From contig NZ_FNOB01000014.1 of NCBI RefSeq assembly GCF_900106675.1, positions 1-64,000 of the forward strand: 64,000 bases of DNA, read 5' to 3'. Positions 34,637 to 42,646 of the stretch are shown piece after piece; within the stretch, counting starts at the first letter, position 1, and the number at the start of each line of letters is the position of its first letter. The translations under genes were made by a program, and so were the position numbers. Source of the DNA: Allgaiera indica (lineage in GTDB: Bacteria; Pseudomonadota; Alphaproteobacteria; Rhodobacterales; Rhodobacteraceae). The notes beneath the pieces were generated by a model. It had not been told where the DNA came from. It searched no databases and saw only the letters and a list, made by a program, of their open reading frames with translations.

Positions 34637-36067
34637 CTACCAGACCCAAAACAGCAAAAGCCAGGGACTGAGGCCTGCAATGATTCCGCCGGCCCCGGCC
34701 AGGGCTGCGATGGCACGCCGGCTGCGTCGCGCGTAGCGGCCCGCGATCTGCCACAGAAGAACGACGCTCCAACTGGATGCAAGAGCCAGCGCGGTTGCCC
34801 GGGCCTCTGGCACCCACGGAAGGGCGACGCCATCGGCACGAAGGAGCGTCACCGTCTGCGCCGACAGGCCGAGGATCACCCCACAGGCGGCGACCGGCAG
34901 CAGGGCGAGCGCGAGATGGTGGAAGCGCCGCAGGTCGCGGAGCGGGCCGAGGATGCGGGCCGCCACAAGCAGCGGCGCAGCGATGGCCAGCGTCAGGACA
35001 CCCGCCGCGGCGAAGACGAAGATCAGAAGCGTCGCGCCGTCGAGCACGGTCATCACGTCGTTGCGCCCGGGATAGTCGGTAAGCAGCCACCAGGGCAGGC
35101 GCGCCTGCAGCGGCCAAAGGATGCCGGCGTCGACGAGCCAGCTCGCGAGCTGAAGCTTGATGGCGATGAACCAGGGCGACGCCGACCACAGAAAAGCGCC
35201 GGGCGCCACGCCCATCAGGCCGGTGATGGTCAGCAGGCTTTCCCAGCGCGTCGCCAAGCCTCCGCGCTGCACGACCTCGCTGCCCGGCGCGCGCGGGCGA
35301 AGTTCGATCGCGTCGCGAAAGCCCGCGCAGCGACCGCACATGTGGCAGCCCGAGGCACTGTCGAGGCCGCGAAGCGGCACCAGCGGCGCGCAGGTGACTT
35401 GTGTCGTGCGCCCCTGATCCGGCGCGGTGCGCGCCCAGGCCTCCATGTCGGCGCCGTAATGCATTGGCGCAAGCTTGGCCAGCAGGCCGAAGACGCCGTT
35501 GACGGGGCAGAGGTAGCGGCACCAGACCCGGTGGTTGCGGCCGTAAAGATAGCCCACGACGATCGCGGCGACGGTTGAACCGCCCAGGATGACAAGGGCC
35601 GGGCCTGGATATTGGTAGACGCTGACGAGTTGGCCGTAGACGGTGGTCAGAACGAATGCGGCAAAGGGCCAGCCGGGCCAACGCATCCAGCGCGGTGTCG
35701 CGCGGCCGCGGCCGCGGCGGCTGACTGCTTCGCTAAGCGCGCCTTCCGGGCACAGAAGGCCGCACCAGAGCCGGCCGAAGAGAAGCATCGACAACAGCAC
35801 CCCCGGCCACCAGATGCCCCAGAAAACGAACTGGGCAAAGAGCGTCAGATCGTTCCAGACATGCGCGCTGCGGCCCGGCAGCGGGATCAGGTTCGGACCG
35901 ATCAGCAGCACGGCATAGATGATGACCACGCCCCATTGCAGCCGGCGCACGGCACGCTGATGGCGGCGAAGCCAATCGCCCGTGCGGGCCAGCCGGAACG
36001 CCCAAGCGTCGTGGCGCCGCCCCGCCGTGGCGGAAAACGCGGGCGGTGGCATGGATCCGTCAGGCAT
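34637..36067 (-). CDS. FtrD-like 4Fe-4S polyferredoxin membrane protein
   Basis: About 476 residues, several membrane helices. It carries NapH/FtrD-type cluster motifs: LWCGLLCPEGALSE, WCRYLCPVNGVFG and CHMCGRCAGF. In the FtrABCD system it is thought to pass electrons for ferrous iron uptake. The P19 gene lies upstream on the same strand, but the genes for FtrB and most of FtrC are missing in between. ATG 36067 overlaps the stop of the ftrC remnant; the frame is open further upstream. Whether it still works without the permease is doubtful. Confidence 0.78.
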   Translation of the reverse strand: MPDGSMPPPAFSATAGRRHDAWAFRLARTGDWLRRHQRAVRRLQWGVVIIYAVLLIGPNLIPLPGRSAHVWNDLTLFAQFVFWGIWWPGVLLSMLLFGRLWCGLLCPEGALSEAVSRRGRGRATPRWMRWPGWPFAAFVLTTVYGQLVSVYQYPGPALVILGGSTVAAIVVGYLYGRNHRVWCRYLCPVNGVFGLLAKLAPMHYGADMEAWARTAPDQGRTTQVTCAPLVPLRGLDSASGCHMCGRCAGFRDAIELRPRAPGSEVVQRGGLATRWESLLTITGLMGVAPGAFLWSASPWFIAIKLQLASWLVDAGILWPLQARLPWWLLTDYPGRNDVMTVLDGATLLIFVFAAAGVLTLAIAAPLLVAARILGPLRDLRRFHHLALALLPVAACGVILGLSAQTVTLLRADGVALPWVPEARATALALASSWSVVLLWQIAGRYARRSRRAIAALAGAGGIIAGLSPWLLLFWVW

Positions 36068-36242
36068 GGGCGAGGCCGCGGGTCTGACGCGGCAAGGCGA
36101 AGGCGATCCCTCCCCAGTAGACGAGCCGGCGAGCAATGGTCATCAGATCCGGAGCAGCGCGGTAGCCGGGCAGGGCAGCGGCGATGGATCCAATGCGCAA
36201 CCCCGCCGCCGCAACGATCATCGTCAGTGCCGGCCGGGTCAT
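36060..36242 (-). pseudogene. Fused remnant: possible ftrB start joined to ftrC end
   Basis: A 60-codon frame with a good ribosome site (GAGGGA). It begins like a signal peptide (TRPALTMIVAAAGLRIGSI) and then continues with GYRAAPDLMTIARRLVYWGG, which resembles the last helix of Ftr1-family iron permeases. Full FtrB is a cupredoxin-like protein and FtrC a seven-helix permease, so roughly 1.2 kb or more seems to be missing between the two parts. Family identification of this short tail is by eye. Confidence 0.5.
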
Positions 36243-36270
36243 CGGCGGTCCCTCATTCCCTATCGTTCGG

Positions 36271-36810
36271 TCAATAAGAGCCGATCTTGCCGACACCGGC
36301 AAAGACGAAATCGTAACTTGTCGTCAGTGGCTTGAACCAGGGTGGGACGCCGGTTTCCTTGTCGACGTGACGGCCGAATTCGGGGCCGGGCGCCTCGATG
36401 GTGAAGGTCAGGTGGTATTTGCCGACACCATCGAGTTTGACGTTGTCTCCGTAATGGGGCCCGTCACTGGCCACCATGGGCATCAGCTTGCCGGTGATGG
36501 TCTTGCCGCCCGCTTTGGTCAGCTCGTAGGTGATGCGCAGATAGGGCATCCAGGCACCCTCGGCGAAGCCGCCGGCATTGTCGGCCAGCGCGTGAATGTC
36601 GGCCTCCAGATGGATGTCCGTCGCGGCTGCCGGCGCCATGATATCGGGGGGATCCATCTTGATGGGCTGAAGATAGACCGCACCGATTTCCATGCCGGCG
36701 ACATCGACAGGTGTTCCGACCGGGTATTCCTTGGCGAAACTTACGCAAGGCGCCGCCGCAAGCGCCACGGTGGTGAACACGGCCAGCATCGATCGGGTGT
36801 CAGGTCTCAT
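36271..36810 (-). CDS. Periplasmic iron-binding protein, P19/FtrA family
   Basis: 179 residues. A signal peptide (MLAVFTTVALAAAPCVSFA) precedes KEYPVGTPVDVAGMEIGAVY, and the Met/His-containing metal-site segments MDPPDIM, ADIHLEADIHA and GPHYGDNVKLDG match P19/Tp34-type proteins that bind Fe and Cu in the periplasm. It is the first gene of the ftr locus. The start at 36810 has GGGAG about 9 nt upstream. Expected to hand iron to the Ftr1-type permease, which is deleted here. Confidence 0.85.
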   Translation of the reverse strand: MRPDTRSMLAVFTTVALAAAPCVSFAKEYPVGTPVDVAGMEIGAVYLQPIKMDPPDIMAPAAATDIHLEADIHALADNAGGFAEGAWMPYLRITYELTKAGGKTITGKLMPMVASDGPHYGDNVKLDGVGKYHLTFTIEAPGPEFGRHVDKETGVPPWFKPLTTSYDFVFAGVGKIGSY

Positions 36811-36872
36811 TGCGCTCGGGCTCCCAGGTTCGCTTTTGAGTCGACGGAACCATAACAGCAAGAATTTCCGAG

Positions 36873-36898
36873 TAAAAGACTAAGGTTACTAAAAGACT
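36873..36898. repeat. Direct repeat TAAAAGACT upstream of the ftr locus
   Basis: TAAAAGACT occurs at 36873-36881 and again at 36890-36898, a spacing of 17 bp. It is AT-rich against the GC-rich surroundings and lies upstream of the P19 gene. It could be a regulator site (for example an iron-responsive repressor) or part of the promoter. Confidence 0.4.
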
Positions 36899-37139
36899 CG
36901 GGTAATGTCTTGACGCCGCGCGACGTGGTGATGTCACGGAGGTGATGAAAATTGGAACGTGGCGCAATATCCGGGTGAGGTGAAAGCCACCCAAGGGGAA
37001 GCTCGTCTCCACGACGACTTCTGCAACAATGACCAGGCCGTGCCAACGCACACAGTCGCAGATGCGCAGGGGCCGGTCTCTCCTTTGAGGTGCATGCGCC
37101 GTGTTGCACCAAAGGGAACTGGAACTTCGCAGTCGCCCC

Positions 37140-37170
37140 TTGAACCTCTAGTTGCTGAAGGTCCTATCTT
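37140..37170 (+). promoter_or_regulatory. MerR-type promoter of the P-type ATPase gene
   Basis: -35 TTGAAC (37140-37145) and -10 TATCTT (37165-37170) are 19 bp apart, the over-long spacing used by MerR activators. The dyad ACCTCTAGTTGCTGAAGGT (37144-37162) fills the spacer. The likely regulator is the MerR protein encoded at 39954. Confidence 0.75.
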
Positions 37171-37201
37171 CAGTGCGACTCAGACTAGCGGGGGTGCCGG
37201 G

Positions 37202-39574
37202 ATGGCGCGCGACGACCACGACCACGACCATAAGCATGACCATGACCACACGCATGACCACGGCACGGAGGGCGCCTGCTGCGGTGGTGGTGGCGATGTG
37301 ATGTGCGGCGATATCGGGCCGGCGGGAAATATCGATGCCGGCGGGCGCAGCTTTCGCGTCAACGGGCTCGATTGCGTCGAGGAAGTGGCAATCCTGAACC
37401 GCGCGCTCGGCCCGGCACTTGGCGGAGCCGAGCATCTGGCCTTCGATGTGATCAATGGCCGGATGACGGTGCTGGACAGCGGCAAACCCCTTTCCGACGA
37501 CCGGATCATAAAGCTGGTCGGCGCCACCGGCATGTCGGCGAAACTCTGGGATGCCGACAGTGCCGCGGCCGATCAGGCGGCGCATCTGAAACGGCAGAAA
37601 ACCTTTACCATGCTTTCGGGCGGGTTCTGGGCGGCCGGGTTTCTCTGGCACGCGGTGAAGGTCGGGCCGGTTGGTGCGCTGGGGCTCTTTGCTGGCCACG
37701 GCACCGTGCCGATGCCGCTGGCCGAGGTCGCGCTGTTCATGCTGGCGATCGTCTTCGGTGCCTGGCTGGTGGCGCCCAAGGCCTGGTCCTCGGTGCGCCG
37801 GCTTGCGCCCGACATGAACCTGCTGATGGTCGTGGCCGTGATCGGCGCCATCGGCGTTGGCGCCTATTTCGAGGCCGCGACGGTGGCCTTCTTCTTCTCG
37901 CTCTCGCTCTATCTCGAAAGCTGGAGCGTGGGGCGCGCGCGCAACGCGGTCTCGGCGCTGCTCGATCTGGCGCCGCCGACGGCGCGGGTGATCCGCGACG
38001 ACGGGACTGAGGCCGACGTGCCGGCGGCGCAGGTGCTGGCGGGCGACCGTTTCGTCGTCCGTGCTGGCGACCGCATCGCGCTGGACGGCGAGGTGGTTGA
38101 CGGCATGGGCGGGGTCGATCAGGCCCCGATCACCGGCGAAAGCGCCCTGGTGTCGAAGGAACCCGGCGATCAGGTCTATGCCGGGACCATCAACGGTGAG
38201 GGCACGCTGACGGTGCGCGCCACCCGGGCCGCGACGGATACGGTCCTGGCCAAGATCATCCGCATGGTTGGCGATGCCCATTCGCGGCGCGCCATGGTGG
38301 AACAATGGGTGGCGCGCTTCGCCCGTGTCTACACGCCGATCGTCATGGTGGCGGCGATGGTGATCGCGCTGCTGCCCCCGCTGGCCTTCGGCGGTGCCTG
38401 GTCGTTCTGGATCTACAATGCGCTGGTCCTTCTTGTCATCGCCTGCCCCTGCGCGCTGGTCATCTCGACGCCGGTGTCGATCGTCGCGGCGCTGGCCTCG
38501 TCGGCGCGAAACGGCGTGCTGATCAAGGGCGGCGCCTATGTCGAGGCGCCGGGCCGCACGACGGCGCTGGCGCTGGACAAGACCGGCACCATCACCATGG
38601 GCGCGCCGGAGGTGAAAGACCTCTATGCCCTGAATGGCACGTCCGAGCGCGACCTGCTGGCCGTGGCCGCCGCGCTCGAGGCACGCTCCTCGCATCCTTT
38701 GGCCCGGGCGATCCTGGCGCGGGCCGCGGCCGACGGCGTTCCCGCGCGCCCGGCCGAAGCGATCCGCAACGTGGCGGGGCGCGGCGTCGAAGGGGTCCAT
38801 GACGGGCGGGCGATCTGGCTTGGCTCGGACCGTTTCGCGCGGGAAAAGGCGCCCGGCGCGCGGATGCCGCGCGAGGCGGTGGACCGGATCGAGGGCGCGG
38901 GCGGCACGCTGGTCGCGGTGGGGGTCGGTGATGATCTTCTTGGCTTGCTTGAACTGCGCGACCGGATCCGGCCCGAGGCGAAAGGCATCGTTTCCCGCCT
39001 TCGCGCCCAGGGCGTGAAGACCATCGTGATGCTGACCGGCGACAACGAACGCACCGCCCGCGCCGTGGCTTCCGAGGTCGGGATCGACGAGGTGCGCGCC
39101 GGGCTGCTGCCCGAGGACAAGGTGACGGCGATCGAGGAGCTGGCCGCCAGCCATGACATGGTGGCGATGATCGGCGACGGGGTGAACGACGCGCCGGCCA
39201 TGGCGCGGGCGCATTACGCCGTCGCCATGGGCGCCATCGGCTCGGATGCGGCGATCGAGACCGCGGATATTGCGCTGATGAGCGACGATATCGGCAAGCT
39301 GCCCTGGCTGATCGCCCACTCGCGCCGCACGATGTGGATCATTCGCCAGAACATCGGCCTGTCGCTGGCGACCAAGGCGGTCTTTGCCGGTTTGACGGTC
39401 TTCGGCATGGCCTCGATGTGGGGCGCGATCGCGGCGGATGTGGGTGTGTCGCTGATCGTGGTGGCCAATGCGCTCAGGCTGTTGCGCGCCAGGGGCCAGG
39501 TCCCCGCTGCGCCCGGCGGCGGCACGCGGGCCGATGAAGGCGACATAGGGGCGGTCCCGGCCCATGCACACTGA
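37202..39574 (+). CDS. Zn/Cd/Pb-translocating P-type ATPase
   Basis: 790 residues. The N-terminus is a His/Asp run (DHDHDHKHDHDHTHDH) with CCGGGG, followed by one HMA-like domain with GLDCVEEV. The P-type core has the CPC metal site (VIACPCALVIS), the phosphorylation site ALDKTGTIT, SSHPLARA and GDGVNDAPAMARAH. It exports divalent soft metals from the cytoplasm. ATG 37202 is 32 bp after the predicted -10; the frame opens further upstream but would cross the promoter. The zinc ribbon gene, a MerR regulator and a ZIP transporter follow on the same strand. Confidence 0.92.
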   Translation: MARDDHDHDHKHDHDHTHDHGTEGACCGGGGDVMCGDIGPAGNIDAGGRSFRVNGLDCVEEVAILNRALGPALGGAEHLAFDVINGRMTVLDSGKPLSDDRIIKLVGATGMSAKLWDADSAAADQAAHLKRQKTFTMLSGGFWAAGFLWHAVKVGPVGALGLFAGHGTVPMPLAEVALFMLAIVFGAWLVAPKAWSSVRRLAPDMNLLMVVAVIGAIGVGAYFEAATVAFFFSLSLYLESWSVGRARNAVSALLDLAPPTARVIRDDGTEADVPAAQVLAGDRFVVRAGDRIALDGEVVDGMGGVDQAPITGESALVSKEPGDQVYAGTINGEGTLTVRATRAATDTVLAKIIRMVGDAHSRRAMVEQWVARFARVYTPIVMVAAMVIALLPPLAFGGAWSFWIYNALVLLVIACPCALVISTPVSIVAALASSARNGVLIKGGAYVEAPGRTTALALDKTGTITMGAPEVKDLYALNGTSERDLLAVAAALEARSSHPLARAILARAAADGVPARPAEAIRNVAGRGVEGVHDGRAIWLGSDRFAREKAPGARMPREAVDRIEGAGGTLVAVGVGDDLLGLLELRDRIRPEAKGIVSRLRAQGVKTIVMLTGDNERTARAVASEVGIDEVRAGLLPEDKVTAIEELAASHDMVAMIGDGVNDAPAMARAHYAVAMGAIGSDAAIETADIALMSDDIGKLPWLIAHSRRTMWIIRQNIGLSLATKAVFAGLTVFGMASMWGAIAADVGVSLIVVANALRLLRARGQVPAAPGGGTRADEGDIGAVPAHAH

Positions 39575-39626
39575 AGGCAAGGAAACCGAAAGTGTCCCAA
39601 AACGGAAACAGGAAAGGCGATCATCC

Positions 39627-39881
39627 ATGTTGTGCCCTGTCTGCGAGGTCGCGCTGACCATGTCGGAACGCCAAGGTGTCGAGATCGACTATTGCCCGCA
39701 GTGCCGCGGTGTCTGGCTTGACCGGGGCGAGTTGGACAAGATCATCGAACGCAGTGCCGCCGAACTGTCCCCCCGCACGCCCGAGCCGCAACCGCGGGGT
39801 CATGATGGTGGCCATGGCCGCCATCGCGGCAAGCACGGCGGATATCGCCGCAAGTCCTGGCTGTCGGAAATCTTCGACTAG
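39627..39881 (+). CDS. Zinc-ribbon protein (TFIIB-type zinc-binding family)
   Basis: 84 residues. Two Cys pairs, MLCPVCEVAL and YCPQCRGVWLDRGELDKI, are the hallmark of the zf-TFIIB family (PF13453). The C-terminal half is rich in His, Gly, Arg and Lys (GHDGGHGRHRGKHGGYRRK), likely binding metal or nucleic acid. It starts 52 bp after the ATPase stop with GGAAAG as ribosome site, so it is probably co-transcribed and may act as a zinc buffer. Confidence 0.85.
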   Translation: MLCPVCEVALTMSERQGVEIDYCPQCRGVWLDRGELDKIIERSAAELSPRTPEPQPRGHDGGHGRHRGKHGGYRRKSWLSEIFD

Positions 39882-39953
39882 CGGGGGCCACGACAGCTGG
39901 GAAATGGCGCGGGTTTTCTATAAAGCTATAGTCGATGTAGGAAATGGGAAGAA

Positions 39954-40382
39954 ATGCTGAGCATCGGAACATTGTCGCGCAAGACCGGCACCAAGGTGCA
40001 GACGATCCGCTATTACGAGCAGATCGGCCTGCTGCCGGCCCCCGGCCGCACCGAGGGCGGGCAGCGCCGCTACATGGTGGCCGATCTTGACCGGCTGGCC
40101 TTTGTGCGCCATGCGCGCCAGTTGGGATTTTCGCTCGACGCGATCCGCGAACTGCTGGAGCTGTCGGACCATCCAAACCAATCCTGCGCCGAAGCGGATT
40201 CGATCGCCCAGCGGCAGTTGAAACAGGTCGAGCAAAAGCTGAAACGACTTCAGGCACTGAAGAAAGAACTGAAGCGGATGATCGCTGAATGCAGCGGCGA
40301 CCGGGTGGCGGAATGCCGGGTGCTGGAAGTGCTGCGCGACCATTCCGAATGCCTGACCGATCACGACGAGATCGGCGCCTGA
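39954..40382 (+). CDS. MerR family heavy-metal regulator (ZntR/CadR/PbrR-like)
   Basis: 142 residues. The winged helix (IGTLSRKTGTKVQTIRYYEQIGLL) is followed by the dimer coiled coil. Metal-ligand candidates are Cys78, Cys113 and Cys121 (CSGDRVAEC, C-x7-C), plus Cys133. It likely activates the ATPase promoter at 37140 and its own gene. An imperfect dyad CTATAG-TCGA-TGTAG lies at 39926-39940, 13 bp before the start. The metal (Zn, Cd or Pb) cannot be told apart from the sequence. Confidence 0.9.
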   Translation: MLSIGTLSRKTGTKVQTIRYYEQIGLLPAPGRTEGGQRRYMVADLDRLAFVRHARQLGFSLDAIRELLELSDHPNQSCAEADSIAQRQLKQVEQKLKRLQALKKELKRMIAECSGDRVAECRVLEVLRDHSECLTDHDEIGA

Positions 40383-40448
40383 CCGCCAAGCAGGGGAACT
40401 GCGCGGCGTTCGGTCGGTTTCGGTCAGAACGAACTGGGACGGAATGGT

Positions 40449-41138
40449 ATGACTGCGGCCTGGATCTATACGCTCGTGCCTATGCTTCTGGGGCTGACCG
40501 CCGCGTCGATTTCCGTTTGGGTTCGCCCCGGCCCGCTGGCGATCAGCGCGATTCAGCATTTTGCGGCTGGGGTGGTTTTTGCTGCCGCAGCGGGCGAAAT
40601 CCTGCCCGATATCAAGCATCAGGGATCCGCGGTGGCGACGCTTGTCGGCGGGGCGACCGGGGTGGCGGTGATGCTGCTGGTCAAACAGATCGAGGGCTAC
40701 ATCAAAGGCCCGGCAGGTCTGCTTGCGGCGATCGGGATCGACGTTTTGATCGACGGGCTTGTGCTTGGGATCGGGTTCACGGCGGGAGTGAAATCGGGCC
40801 TCTTGCTGACCGCGGCCCTGTCGCTTGAGGTCGCGTTCCTTGGGCTGGCACTGACATCCAAGCTTGGTGCTTCGGGCTGGAACCGGCGGCGCATAGTCGC
40901 GGTCACGGCGGGGCTGATGGCGCTGATGCCGATAGGAGCGCTTCTTGCAACACCCGTCACCTCGTTGTCGCCCCCCGTCGTCAGCGGTTTTCTGGCGTTC
41001 GGCCTGGTGGCGCTACTCTATCTCGTCACCGAGGAACTGCTGGTCGAGGCGCATGAAACACCGGATCGCCCCTGGATCACCGCGATGTTCTTCGTGGGCT
41101 TCCTGCTGCTTCTGCTGTTCGAAGAGTCTTTGGCTTGA
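40449..41138 (+). CDS. ZIP family metal transporter
   Basis: 229 residues, about eight membrane helices. The ZIP metal-path motifs are HFAAGVVFAAAAGEILPD (helix IV-like), GIDVLIDGLVLGIGF, SLEVAFLGLAL and EELLVEAHE. It is a ZIP-like permease for zinc or another divalent cation. Its place behind a Zn/Cd exporter and its MerR regulator is unusual if it imports zinc; the GufA-type ZIPs can work in other directions. 66 bp separate it from the MerR gene. Confidence 0.85.
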   Translation: MTAAWIYTLVPMLLGLTAASISVWVRPGPLAISAIQHFAAGVVFAAAAGEILPDIKHQGSAVATLVGGATGVAVMLLVKQIEGYIKGPAGLLAAIGIDVLIDGLVLGIGFTAGVKSGLLLTAALSLEVAFLGLALTSKLGASGWNRRRIVAVTAGLMALMPIGALLATPVTSLSPPVVSGFLAFGLVALLYLVTEELLVEAHETPDRPWITAMFFVGFLLLLLFEESLA

Positions 41139-41259
41139 GCAGCGCGCCCCGCGCATCGCGCGGAGCCGCCGGGTTCATCATGAGGCGGATATGATCATCT
41201 CCGGCGGGTGATCGCTTTTCTCGGGCTTGGCAACTTGGCGAAAGGGACGCACGCGGCGT

Positions 41260-41949
41260 TCATCGTGACGAGGTCGCGTCCACGGAACCTTGCCCTCCAC
41301 GCCGTATCGCGATCCAGAGCAGCGGCAAGCCGGTGATCAGGCCAAGGCCGAACACCGCCCAAGTGGCTCGGCCGAGGTCTCCGCTGGCCGCCTCGCCGCC
41401 AAAATGCGCAAGAACGAAGCTTGCCGGGACGATGCCGGCCAGCGTGGCGAGGGCGAAGCGCCAGGCGTGCAGGCGGCTAAGCCCCGCAGCATAGCTGATC
41501 ATGTCAAAGGACACGAACGGCATCAGGCGGCTTGCGAATACCGTAGTCGTCAACGCGGCTTGCGATCCAAGAAGGCCGGCATCCATGCGTTGGCCGAACA
41601 CCCGCCGCAAGACACCATGCCCCAGAACCCGCGCCAGGCCGAATGCGATCAAAGCCCCGAGTTCGGCACCAATCACCACCAGCACCGTCCCCCAAAGATG
41701 CCCATAGCCGGCCCCGGCGGCCAGCGCGATCGGCGCGCTCGGGATCGGGCTGGCCACGACCGCGATGGTCATGAGCGCGACAATCACGACCGGCCCCCAC
41801 AGGCCGGCGCGTGCGACCAGCATTTCCAGGCGGTCCCGGTCCAGAACGCCGCGCGCCTCGGCAAAGATCGAAGGCGCGACCAGCCAGAGGATGCCCAGGA
41901 CAAGCCCGACGAGCGCGAGGCCCGAGAGAATGCCGATGCGCAAACTCAT
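41260..41949 (-). CDS. VTT/TVP38-TMEM64 family membrane protein
   Basis: 229 residues with several membrane helices. The VTT core is visible: AVVASPIPSAPIALAAGAGYGHLWGT, GAELGALIAFGLARVLG, ASRLMPFVSFDMISYAAGLS and FALATLAGIVPASFVLAHFG. The family (DedA-related) includes lipid scramblases and transporters. In metal-resistance clusters, a VTT protein is often found next to mercury or copper genes. Start ATG 41949 is one base after the DUF302 gene, so it is the last gene of the Met-rich module. Confidence 0.88.
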   Translation of the reverse strand: MSLRIGILSGLALVGLVLGILWLVAPSIFAEARGVLDRDRLEMLVARAGLWGPVVIVALMTIAVVASPIPSAPIALAAGAGYGHLWGTVLVVIGAELGALIAFGLARVLGHGVLRRVFGQRMDAGLLGSQAALTTTVFASRLMPFVSFDMISYAAGLSRLHAWRFALATLAGIVPASFVLAHFGGEAASGDLGRATWAVFGLGLITGLPLLWIAIRRGGQGSVDATSSR

Positions 41950-41950
41950 C

Positions 41951-42235
41951 TCAGGCCGCCGCGGGGGGCCGCGCCGGCAGGCCACGGACAGCACCCGCAA
42001 CGGCCGTCAGCTTGGCATTCCCGATCGCCTGATGCGCCATCTCGGGATTGCGCGCGCCGGGAACGCGATGCCCGGGCATTTCAGCGCTAACCTTCTTCAT
42101 CGTGGCCTTGGGGTCAATCTCGGCAAGGATACCATAGCCGTGGTGCGCAAGCGCCGGGCGGGCACCGGCGTCGACGGCATCGATACCCGTGCCAAAGATC
42201 GTTCGCGCGATCGCATATGTCACTGACACGTCCAT
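41951..42235 (-). CDS. Truncated, degenerate DUF302 protein
   Basis: 94 residues. The order TYAIARTI, AHHGYGILAEIDPKATMKK and NPEMAHQAI follows the DUF302 fold. Two things are odd: the conserved Cys in the family's LGACNP is Arg here (VPGARNP), and the last strands after NAKLT are replaced by an Ala/Pro-rich tail. The family's usual length is about 130. It starts 4 bp after the 42-residue peptide gene and its stop abuts the VTT gene. Probably a decaying or repurposed member. Confidence 0.65.
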   Translation of the reverse strand: MDVSVTYAIARTIFGTGIDAVDAGARPALAHHGYGILAEIDPKATMKKVSAEMPGHRVPGARNPEMAHQAIGNAKLTAVAGAVRGLPARPPAAA

Positions 42236-42239
42236 CTTG

Positions 42240-42368
42240 CTATTTTCGAAGGTACTTGATCAGCGCGGCTATGGCCAGGACCACAAGCACAAGGGTCAGC
42301 AGACCGAAGAGCCAGCCAAAGCCCATACCAAAGCCCATCCCCATCCCGGTTCCGTTCCAGTTGGTCAT
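42240..42368 (-). CDS. Small Met/Gly-rich single-span membrane peptide (42 aa)
   Basis: A 42-residue protein with an excellent ribosome site (AAGGAG, 6 nt before ATG 42368). A Gly/Met cap (NGTGMGMGFGMGFGW) leads into one membrane helix (LFGLLTLVLVVLAIAALI) and a basic end (KYLRK), so the cap is probably periplasmic and the tail cytoplasmic. Met-rich patches bind Cu(I) or Ag(I). It lies between a sibling 32-residue peptide and the DUF302 gene. Confidence 0.7.
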   Translation of the reverse strand: MTNWNGTGMGMGFGMGFGWLFGLLTLVLVVLAIAALIKYLRK

Positions 42369-42482
42369 CTCAATCTCCTTCGTACCGACCGTGGACTGCG
42401 CTGTCTGGACGGATATTCCGGACATATCGCGCGCCGACGACACGGTGCAGATTTGCGTTCAGGCGATGCGTCCCGATCGCTA

Positions 42483-42581
42483 TCAGTTGCCGCCGTTCTT
42501 GCGCAGCAGCATGACGACCAGAAGCACGACGAGAACGGTGATCAGCACCATCCCGAGGCCTCCGAATCCAAACCCCATCAT
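42483..42581 (-). CDS. Small Met/Gly-rich single-span membrane peptide (32 aa)
   Basis: A 32-codon frame starting ATG ATG at 42581 and ending TGA at 42485-42483. The peptide has the cap MMGFGFGGLGM, a helix (VLITVLVVLLVVMLL) and the basic end RKNGGN, the same plan as the 42-residue peptide 115 bp downstream. The repeated plan and position between coding genes support it being real, though no strong ribosome site is seen. Confidence 0.55.
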   Translation of the reverse strand: MMGFGFGGLGMVLITVLVVLLVVMLLRKNGGN

Positions 42582-42646
42582 GGCTTGACCCTCCGGTTGC
42601 GGGCGGCGCCGGGGTGGCACCGCCGTCGAGTTCCCAAATCAGGCCG

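Noticed and set aside
36060-36302. Longer frame of the ftrBC remnant, starting upstream of 36242
   Set aside because: It would overlap the end of the P19 gene; ATG 36242 has a GAGGGA ribosome site.
37148-39661. 837-codon minus-strand open frame
   Set aside because: Mirror of the P-type ATPase gene; composition is His/Arg/Gln-rich and unlike a protein.
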